DNA from: Desulfotalea sp.
GTDB taxonomy: Bacteria > Desulfobacterota > Desulfobulbia > Desulfobulbales > Desulfocapsaceae
Reading direction: 5' to 3'
Assembly (NCBI GenBank): GCA_002733995.1
Contig: NVXR01000005.1
Coordinates: forward strand, 110,437 to 174,436
Length of the DNA: 64,000 bases
This document shows, piece after piece, positions 56,179 to 62,648 of the stretch. The position numbers and the translations under genes were made by a program. The notes beneath the pieces are model-generated. The model was not told the origin of the DNA. It saw nothing but the letters and a program-made list of their open reading frames with translations, and made no database searches. Within the stretch, counting starts at the first letter, position 1, and the number at the start of each line of letters is the position of its first letter.

Positions 56179-56622
56179 ATGGTGCGCTCTGCAACAATTG
56201 CCGACGTGTTTACTTTACTTCTATTGCTCAGGCAACTCTTCACTCTTGAGGAAGATTTTCACTTTTGTGCTACTCGACAGCTCAAGGGCCTTGAACTGCT
56301 GCTCCAGCAAGCAAATGGCGAGGTTTTGGTCGCAGAAATAGATGGGAAACTAGTAGGAATGGTATCCGGGCAGTTGCTTGTCTCCACGGCAGAGGGAGAA
56401 ATGGCTTTGCAGATTGAAGACCTTGTTGTTGCCAAACCACACCAAGGTAAAGGTATTGGACCAGAACTATTACAAAAAATTGGAGATTGGGGCCGGGGTT
56501 GTGGGGCGAATCGAATGCAGCTTCTTGCCGATTCGGCCAACAGCCAGGCAGTAGAATTTTATCACAGACAACAATGGAAAAAGACCCAGCTTGTTTGTCT
56601 GCGTAAGTATCACAAAAGCTAG
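56179..56622 (+). CDS. GNAT-family N-acetyltransferase
   Basis: 147 residues. It has the GNAT motif A: IEDLVVAKPHQGKGIGPELL with the acetyl-CoA pyrophosphate loop Q-G-K-G-I-G, and the C-terminal AVEFYHRQQW. It starts four bases after the ferredoxin stop and is clearly in the nif operon. Its substrate (protein lysine or N-terminus, or small molecule) is unknown. Confidence 0.85.
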   Translation: MVRSATIADVFTLLLLLRQLFTLEEDFHFCATRQLKGLELLLQQANGEVLVAEIDGKLVGMVSGQLLVSTAEGEMALQIEDLVVAKPHQGKGIGPELLQKIGDWGRGCGANRMQLLADSANSQAVEFYHRQQWKKTQLVCLRKYHKS

Positions 56623-56645
56623 CTCATATTTTACGAGGGAGCATT

Positions 56646-57068
56646 ATGAATATTGTACAGATAGACAACTGGCAGGATTATCTCCGGGAAGGGGAGCAGT
56701 TTCTTAAGACAGCAGACGGTGCTTTTCGAAAAAAAGCGAAAGCCTTCTCACCCGACACCCTATACAACATTACCTGCATGGCGATCGAGAAATTGATCAT
56801 GGCCTTTTTGATGAAAAATGGTGATCTGGCAGAAAACCACACCATGAGAGATCTGTTATTTGCCTTAGAGAAACACTTGGGGCATGTACCGGGGCTTGCC
56901 GATAAACTCATGTATCTTGATACATTTCAGGAGATATGTGATATCGACAAATATAATATCGTCATTCCAACAGAACAAGACGTCATTCGATTTCTTAGTA
57001 TTGGTAAAGATATTAAAGAACTTCTCCACCCTGATTCATCCGAGTGTGTAGCCCAAAGTACCCATTAA
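56646..57068 (+). CDS. HEPN-like helical protein
   Basis: 140 residues, predicted all-helical. The central part, with YNITCMAIEKLIMAFLMKNG followed by ENHTMRDLLFAL, resembles HEPN domains (helix, short loop with a His, second helix). The catalytic RNase motif R-x4-6-H of toxin HEPN proteins is not present, so a binding rather than nuclease role is likelier. No MNT partner gene is adjacent. It is the fourth gene of the accessory set after nifK. Confidence 0.65.
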   Translation: MNIVQIDNWQDYLREGEQFLKTADGAFRKKAKAFSPDTLYNITCMAIEKLIMAFLMKNGDLAENHTMRDLLFALEKHLGHVPGLADKLMYLDTFQEICDIDKYNIVIPTEQDVIRFLSIGKDIKELLHPDSSECVAQSTH

Positions 57069-57084
57069 TGTAGAGGAGAAAAAC

Positions 57085-57414
57085 ATGGCGGCAGCAGTTC
57101 CGTACCGACCGTTAGGCCTTATAAAAGAACTTCTTGAAAGCCATGGGCTCTTCGTAACACATTGTTATGAAGACCTTGTGTTTATAGAAGGCAACGCCTT
57201 TCTCTTGCAAATGGGAGAAAAAGGCGACGATGTAAGTTTGGTATTTAATACGGGGTGTTGCGGTGATAAAAGAGAGGAGATTGAACAGCTCCTCATCCCA
57301 ACAGGCCTTAACCTTGGTATGAAAATCGGAGCAAAAGGCAGCTACTCTTTAACTCAAAATGAGGAGGACAGCACCATTAGTATAGCGTTTTTACAAGAGA
57401 CGTTGCCTCCATGA
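57085..57414 (+). CDS. Hypothetical protein in nif operon
   Basis: 109 residues, not recognised. It has an alpha/beta pattern with YEDLVFIEGNAFLLQMG, a Cys-Cys-Gly stretch (TGCCGDKREEI, C58-C59), and a C-terminal hydrophobic strand. The gene is 16 bases after the HEPN-like gene, with a GGAGAAA ribosome binding site, and is the last before the terminator at 57481. Adjacent cysteines might bind a metal or cluster, but there is no direct evidence. Confidence 0.65.
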   Translation: MAAAVPYRPLGLIKELLESHGLFVTHCYEDLVFIEGNAFLLQMGEKGDDVSLVFNTGCCGDKREEIEQLLIPTGLNLGMKIGAKGSYSLTQNEEDSTISIAFLQETLPP

Positions 57415-57480
57415 GTTTTAACAGACTCAGAGGTGTTGCTGGTTTTCTTCAGCGTCAATAGAAGTGGTCGAACAGGCGGT

Positions 57481-57509
57481 GCGATATTGTTTTCGTATCG
57501 CCTTTTTTT
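57481..57509 (+). terminator. Intrinsic terminator of the nifH operon
   Basis: GCGATA, a 9-base loop and TATCGC are followed by CTTTTTTTG. It lies 67 bases after the stop of the last accessory gene and separates the nifH operon from nifENB. Confidence 0.82.
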
Positions 57510-57649
57510 GTACTATCCCGCCTAGCGGATAGATGTCCCATGTGGTGCCTTCCTACAAAAAATGTAGCCATTCTTCAATAGTGTAGTTCTTTGCACGAAT
57601 CACCCCCCGCAAGGGTAGGCTTGCAGCCGTTATAATTGATTATGGAAGT

Positions 57650-57678
57650 CATATGTGCTGTGAAAACGAGTACATATG
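57650..57678. promoter_or_regulatory. Candidate NifA upstream element within a palindrome
   Basis: TGT-N10-ACA, the NifA consensus, is exact at 57659-57674 and lies inside CATATGT-N15-ACATATG (57650-57656 and 57672-57678). It ends only five bases before the -24/-12 element, much closer than usual for an enhancer (about 80-150 bases), so its use by NifA is uncertain. A further TGT-N11-ACA lies near 57540-57556. Confidence 0.5.
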
Positions 57679-57682
57679 CTCG

Positions 57683-57698
57683 TGGCTCGTTATTTGCT
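57683..57698 (+). promoter_or_regulatory. Sigma-54 (-24/-12) promoter of nifENB
   Basis: TGGCTCGTTATTTGCT agrees with the TGGCACG-N4-TTGCW consensus except one base, GG and GC being ten bases apart. It is 49 bases before the nifE ATG. It is the best match of the four such promoters in the window. Confidence 0.88.
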
Positions 57699-57746
57699 TA
57701 AGCAAGGTGTAAGTACCTTCAACATTTGCCTTAAGGAAGACAATCT

Positions 57747-59099
57747 ATGATTACTTCAGCATTTCTTAAAGATAGAGCAAAGCAAATTCACCGAAAGGGG
57801 AGTGTTCCTTTTGAGCTGGACTGTAACAAAGATAGCCTCGCTGGTGCCGTTAGTCAGAGAGCCTGCGTATTCTGTGGTTCCCGGGTTGTTCTCTATCCCA
57901 TTGCCGATGCACTCCATCTGGTGCACGGTCCGATTGGCTGCGCCGTTTATACCTGGGATATACGAGGGGCTCTTTCATCGGGCCCTGAGTTACATCGATT
58001 GTCATTTTCCACAGATCTCCAGGAAATAGACGTCATTTTTGGAGGAGAGAAAAAGTTGGCAAAGGCGCTTGATGAACTTATCGACCTGCACAAGCCTAAG
58101 GCAGCTTTTGTGTATTCCACTTGCATTGTCGGTCTGATTGGGGACGATCTTGAGGCGGTCTGCTTGGAAGCAACAAAAGAAAAAGGAATTCCCGTTCTGC
58201 CGGTAGAGTCCGAGGGGTTTAAGGGCAATAAAAGAGCCGGTTATGCAGCCGCATGCTCCGCCATGGCAAGACTTGTTGGAACTGGGGATATAGGCAATAT
58301 CTCAAAGTATTCTATAAATATTTTAGGTGACTTTAACCTAGCTGGGGAAATTTGGCTTATCAGGGAATATTTTGCACGGGCTGGTATTGAAACTGTAGCC
58401 AATATAACCGGCGATGGCAGGATAGCAGATATTCAACGCTGTCATGGTGCGGCCCTCAATGTTGTGCAATGTTCAGGTGCCACTATGGATTTTGCAAATA
58501 TATTGGAGGAAAATTACGGCATTCCCTCAATCAGGGTTTCATACTTTGGCATTGAGGATATGGCAGAGGCGCTTTATGCCGTTGCCAGCCATTTTGCAGA
58601 CCCAGAGTTAATGGATCGAGCACGCAGCGTTGTAAAAAACGAAGTCGAAAAAATCTTACCGGAACTGAGTAAATACAAAAAGGCACTCTCGGGTAAAAAG
58701 GCGGCTATCTATGTTGGTGGTGCTTTCAAGGCTTTTTCCCTCGTTAAGGCCTTACGGCTGCTTGGTATGGATGTGGTCATGGTCGGTTCCCAGACTGGGA
58801 CCAAAGAGGATTACATTGAACTCGAAGAAATTACCGATGATGGCACAATTATCGTAGATGATTCCAACCCGCTTGAACTTGCATCATTTATCAAAGAAAA
58901 AGACGTTGATCTCTTTGTCGGCGGGGTAAAAGAGCGACCCATTGCCTATAAACTCGGCGTTGCATTTTGTGACCACAACCATGAGCGCAAGGAGATGCTC
59001 GCCGGTTTCCAGGGCATGTTGAATTTTGCTCGTGAGGTGTACTCGTCGGTGATGAGCCCGGTGTGGCAGTTTGTTCCACGTAGATCAGAGGAGGGATAA
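57747..59099 (+). CDS. nifE: FeMo-cofactor scaffold protein NifE
   Basis: 450 residues, a NifD relative. With NifN it forms the scaffold on which the NifB product is converted to FeMo-co, with Mo and homocitrate inserted with help from NifH. Conserved cysteines are seen in RACVFCGSR, HGPIGCAVYTW and STCIVGLIGDD. The cofactor-binding histidine expected in NifD-type proteins is changed in the C-terminal region. It is followed two bases after its stop by nifN. Confidence 0.95.
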   Translation: MITSAFLKDRAKQIHRKGSVPFELDCNKDSLAGAVSQRACVFCGSRVVLYPIADALHLVHGPIGCAVYTWDIRGALSSGPELHRLSFSTDLQEIDVIFGGEKKLAKALDELIDLHKPKAAFVYSTCIVGLIGDDLEAVCLEATKEKGIPVLPVESEGFKGNKRAGYAAACSAMARLVGTGDIGNISKYSINILGDFNLAGEIWLIREYFARAGIETVANITGDGRIADIQRCHGAALNVVQCSGATMDFANILEENYGIPSIRVSYFGIEDMAEALYAVASHFADPELMDRARSVVKNEVEKILPELSKYKKALSGKKAAIYVGGAFKAFSLVKALRLLGMDVVMVGSQTGTKEDYIELEEITDDGTIIVDDSNPLELASFIKEKDVDLFVGGVKERPIAYKLGVAFCDHNHERKEMLAGFQGMLNFAREVYSSVMSPVWQFVPRRSEEG

Positions 59100-59101
59100 G
59101 C

Positions 59102-60454
59102 ATGAAGGGAATACCAAGCTATACAGCAACCACCAATGCCTGCAAGCTCTGCAAGCCGTTGGGGGCATCCCTTGCGTTCAGGGGAATTGAAGGATGTGTA
59201 CCATTTCTGCACGGTTCTCAAGGGTGTGCAACCTATATGCGACGATATATCATTAGTCATTTCAACGAGCCTATTGATATTGCCTCGTCATCGCTCGGTG
59301 AAAAAAATGCGATCTACGGTGGTGGGCCAAACCTGAAATTAGGTCTTAATAATGTCACGGAAAAATACCACCCCCAAGTAATAGGAGTCGCTACAACCTG
59401 CCTGACTGAAACAATAGGTGATGATCTGCACAGGCTTCTCGCCGAGTATAAAAAAGAATTCGGCACGGAATCATCCCCCCTTATCGTAAGCGTTTCAACT
59501 CCCAGCTATTCTGGCACACATATGGAGGGCTTTACTGCAGCGGTTAAAGAAATCGTCGATCAACTAACAACAGAGTCGGCGCCAAATGGGACGATCAACC
59601 TCTTTAGTGGCTTTATCTCTCCTGCTGATATTCGTTATCTTAAAAATGTCTGCAGTGACTTTGGTATAGAGGTAACGCTTATTCCTGACTATTCCGACAC
59701 CCTCGATGGGCCAGCCCTCAATGACTACCCCGTCATCCCCAAGGGTGGGACTCCCCTAGCAGCGATAAGGAATATGGGCGGGGCCAGGTGCTCAGTAGAG
59801 TTTGGTTGGACTCTGCCTGGCCAGACCGGTGGCAAGGTGCTTGAATCTAAATTCAAAACACCACTGCATCAGCTTGGTTTACCCATTGGTATACGGGCAA
59901 GTGACAGATTTTTTGATTTGCTCAAAGAGCTTACAGGTACAGCAATTCCAGAAAAATATGTTGCTTCACGGGGACGGCTGATCGATAGCATGGTCGATGC
60001 TCACAAGTACGTATTTAACAAACGTGCTGTTGTCTATGGAGAGGAAGATCTGGTTGTTGGACTCACCTCTTTTCTGGTCGAGATAGGCGTACAACCGGTA
60101 CTTTGTGCTACGGGTGGCAAGAGTGGTAAATTTGAAAACGGGATAAAAGCCGTCCTAGACGGCATGGCATGTGAGATGCCGGTGGTAAAGGAAGATGTCG
60201 ACTTCTATGACATAGAAATAATGGCCAAAGAACTCGATGTCGATATCGTTATTGGCCATTCAAAAGGCTATGCCTTTGCCAGAAAAGAGGCGTTGCCACT
60301 TATAAGAGTGGGTTTTCCTATCCACGACCGTGTGGGGGGGCAGCGCATTTTACACCTTGGTTACGAAGGCGCTCAATATTTATTCGATCTTATCACCAAT
60401 ACAATCATAGATAAAAAACAGAGTGACTCGACAGTAGGCTACAGCTACATGTAG
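59102..60454 (+). CDS. nifN: FeMo-cofactor scaffold protein NifN
   Basis: 450 residues, a NifK relative, partner of NifE. Cysteines are in NACKLCKPLG, HGSQGCATY and TTCLTETIGDD. It begins directly after nifE (TAAGCATGA), indicating tight coupling. NifN is not fused to NifB or NifX, as in some anaerobes, but nifB follows at once and no nifX gene is present. Confidence 0.95.
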   Translation: MKGIPSYTATTNACKLCKPLGASLAFRGIEGCVPFLHGSQGCATYMRRYIISHFNEPIDIASSSLGEKNAIYGGGPNLKLGLNNVTEKYHPQVIGVATTCLTETIGDDLHRLLAEYKKEFGTESSPLIVSVSTPSYSGTHMEGFTAAVKEIVDQLTTESAPNGTINLFSGFISPADIRYLKNVCSDFGIEVTLIPDYSDTLDGPALNDYPVIPKGGTPLAAIRNMGGARCSVEFGWTLPGQTGGKVLESKFKTPLHQLGLPIGIRASDRFFDLLKELTGTAIPEKYVASRGRLIDSMVDAHKYVFNKRAVVYGEEDLVVGLTSFLVEIGVQPVLCATGGKSGKFENGIKAVLDGMACEMPVVKEDVDFYDIEIMAKELDVDIVIGHSKGYAFARKEALPLIRVGFPIHDRVGGQRILHLGYEGAQYLFDLITNTIIDKKQSDSTVGYSYM

Positions 60455-60482
60455 AACTGGCCAGCCATTAAAAGGATATATT

Positions 60483-61760
60483 ATGGAAACATCAAAAAGG
60501 TATGATTTTCGAAAACACCCCTGTTTTAATCCAGAGGCCAAAGGGAAGTATGGCCGGGTCCACTTGCCGGTTGCCCCAAAGTGCAATATCCAATGTAATT
60601 TCTGCGATCGAAAATATGATTGTGTCAATGAATCGCGGCCGGGAGTTACCTCTACTTTACTTTCGCCGGAACAGGCCGGAGTATATATGGATAGAGTGCT
60701 CGAAAAGGAACCTCGCATAACTGTTGCCGGAATTGCAGGACCAGGCGACCCATTTGCCAATGGCCGTGAAACAATAGCTACGATGCGGATAATTCGAAGG
60801 AATCATCCGAAAACACTTCTGTGTGTATCATCAAACGGAATGGGTATCTCCCCGTATATCAAAGATCTGGTGGATATTAATGTTTCCCATGTAACCATTA
60901 CTGTCTGTGCCGTTGATCCAGAGATCGGCAAAAAAATATACGCCTGGGTGAGTGATGGCAATGTAATTTATCGGGGCCTGGACGGTGCTAAATTGTTACT
61001 TTCCAGGCAAATACTAGCCATCAAAAAGCTCAAAGAGCATGGTATTATGGTAAAAGTTAACTGCATTGTGATACCCGGTATCAACGATCATCACATTGAT
61101 GAGGTTGCTAAAAAAATGCGAGAACTTGGGGTTGATCTACTGAACGCCATGGCCATGTTCCCGAATGTAAATACCTTGTTTGGCAATATCGAACAACCGG
61201 GTAAGAAAATGATGGAAAAAATCAGGTCCTCTGCTGAGCGATATCTGCCCCAGATGCGCCACTGCACGCGATGTCGAGCGGATGCTGTTGGCCTTCTTGA
61301 TGATGATAGGACCGCGGAGTTTAGAAGCTGTATTCGTTCGTGCTCCACGCTGAAACCAATGTTGGCAGCGGAGCGCCACTATGTTGCGGTGGCGACTGAA
61401 GAGGGGGTGCTCATTAATCAGCATCTTGGTGAAGCGAGAATCTTCCATATCTGGGAAAAAGACGGAGAAACCTTTCGAAAAATTGAAGAGCGTAAGGGGC
61501 CTGCTGCGCAGGGAGGAATAAAGAGATGGCATCAACTTGCCAAGATTCTTGGGGATTGCAGAGCTGTGTTGGTAAGCGGCATTGGCAAGACCCCATATGA
61601 CATTCTTGCAAAGGCGGGAGTCACACCGATTGAAGCGGTAGGGTTTATTGAAGAAGGTTTACGGATTGTTTACGAGAACAGGGAGACAAGCGCCCTGCGA
61701 GGGCGTCGTATTGCCTGCGCCGATGCCACATGTACCGGTTCCGGTGGCGGCTGTGGTTGA
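60483..61760 (+). CDS. nifB: Radical SAM FeMo-co core synthase NifB
   Basis: 425 residues. It joins two [4Fe-4S] clusters, using SAM-derived carbide and sulfide, into NifB-co, the [8Fe-9S-C] core of FeMo-co. Radical SAM cysteines C34, C38 and C41 (CNIQCNFC), other cluster cysteines C14 (HPCF), C47 (KYDC), C261 and C264 (CTRCRADAVG), and the SAM loop AGPGDP (85-90) are present. A NifX-like domain occupies about 297-400. The chain ends in a Gly/Cys-rich tail, CADATCTGSGGGCG. It is 28 bases after nifN and closes the nifENB operon. Confidence 0.97.
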   Translation: METSKRYDFRKHPCFNPEAKGKYGRVHLPVAPKCNIQCNFCDRKYDCVNESRPGVTSTLLSPEQAGVYMDRVLEKEPRITVAGIAGPGDPFANGRETIATMRIIRRNHPKTLLCVSSNGMGISPYIKDLVDINVSHVTITVCAVDPEIGKKIYAWVSDGNVIYRGLDGAKLLLSRQILAIKKLKEHGIMVKVNCIVIPGINDHHIDEVAKKMRELGVDLLNAMAMFPNVNTLFGNIEQPGKKMMEKIRSSAERYLPQMRHCTRCRADAVGLLDDDRTAEFRSCIRSCSTLKPMLAAERHYVAVATEEGVLINQHLGEARIFHIWEKDGETFRKIEERKGPAAQGGIKRWHQLAKILGDCRAVLVSGIGKTPYDILAKAGVTPIEAVGFIEEGLRIVYENRETSALRGRRIACADATCTGSGGGCG

Positions 61761-61902
61761 CCCTATCCTTCTCGTATTGCCCCTGAAGATTGTACGCTGT
61801 GTCGTATTGAAGGTGAGGTGAGAAGATGCTGTTTCTTCCCCGTCGCTTATCTAAATATTTTAGCATGTTCATGGGACATTTTTGGGGGATGCTCATGGGG
61901 GA

Positions 61903-61934
61903 TTGCCGTAACCTGTCGTGATTGGTTACGGCAA
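61903..61934. repeat. Strong hairpin after nifB without T-run
   Basis: TTGCCGTAACC and GGTTACGGCAA form a perfect 11-bp stem with a 10-base loop, about 140 bases after nifB and 59 bases after the end of the ferritin-like gene. Neither strand has a T-run, so it may be a factor-dependent terminator aid, a stabilising stem or a protein-binding inverted repeat. Confidence 0.55.
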
Positions 61935-61992
61935 CTTATAGCCTGGTTAATGCCGCCAGAATCGGCCGGGTTAAGGCTGTGCAATGGAAAAA

Positions 61993-62502
61993 TTACTCAA
62001 CTTCGAGATTAATCTCCATGAAATTAAACCACATACCGTTATGGGTTGCATGGTCGATTTCAATTTGCACTACATCAACGTGTCGCTCTTCAATTTTTAG
62101 AAATGTGCTTAATATATCTCTGATTGGGCCTTCTGTTTTATCTCTGGCAGCCCGGTAATAGGCGGAAGTTTCTTTTTCTAGCTTGAGGGCACTGTTCAAA
62201 ACAGTTCTAATATTACCTAACATCTGTTTGGGTATTTCGGCTTTTATTTTTTCGATATTGGCGTCAATCTGATTACGCGCAGGAATTGGTGTCTGCAGTC
62301 GAGTCGTATCGATGGTCTTGTCTGCACGTAACTGTTCGAGGCTGTAGTGTAAAAAATCGACATGGGACTGTTCGTCATCTGCGAGGGCTTTGAAAATACT
62401 CTTTCCACGTTTGTCGTCTATGGTTGAGGCTGCAGTGTGATAAAAATCGCAGATTTTTTCTTCATACTCAAGTGCTGCCGTGAAAATTGCTATTGAATCC
62501 AT
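61993..62502 (-). CDS. Ferritin-like / rubrerythrin-family diiron protein
   Basis: 169 residues. A four-helix-bundle diiron protein without rubredoxin domain. It shows two repeats of the diiron pattern: a first Glu in ALEYEEKICDFYH with EQSH (ExxH), and a Glu in LKLEKETSAYY with EERH (ExxH). Members handle peroxide or iron in anaerobes. Located on the opposite strand after nifB, it could protect nitrogenase from oxidants, but no link in expression is seen. Confidence 0.85.
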   Translation of the reverse strand: MDSIAIFTAALEYEEKICDFYHTAASTIDDKRGKSIFKALADDEQSHVDFLHYSLEQLRADKTIDTTRLQTPIPARNQIDANIEKIKAEIPKQMLGNIRTVLNSALKLEKETSAYYRAARDKTEGPIRDILSTFLKIEERHVDVVQIEIDHATHNGMWFNFMEINLEVE

Positions 62503-62648
62503 GGTGATCCTTTTTGGGTGAGATCGTCGAAGCTAATCTCCCTGATTATTGGTCAGCTGATTATTGCATACGCTGCATGGGGAAATGCATTATTTACCTG
62601 TACATTGGTTCAATATGGCGTGTAAGGATGGTGCAATAATAGCTTATG

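Noticed and set aside
57575..57596. Second -24/-12-like site before nifE (ending in TTTGCA)
   Set aside because: The -24 position is GT instead of GG; the site at 57683 is a far better match.
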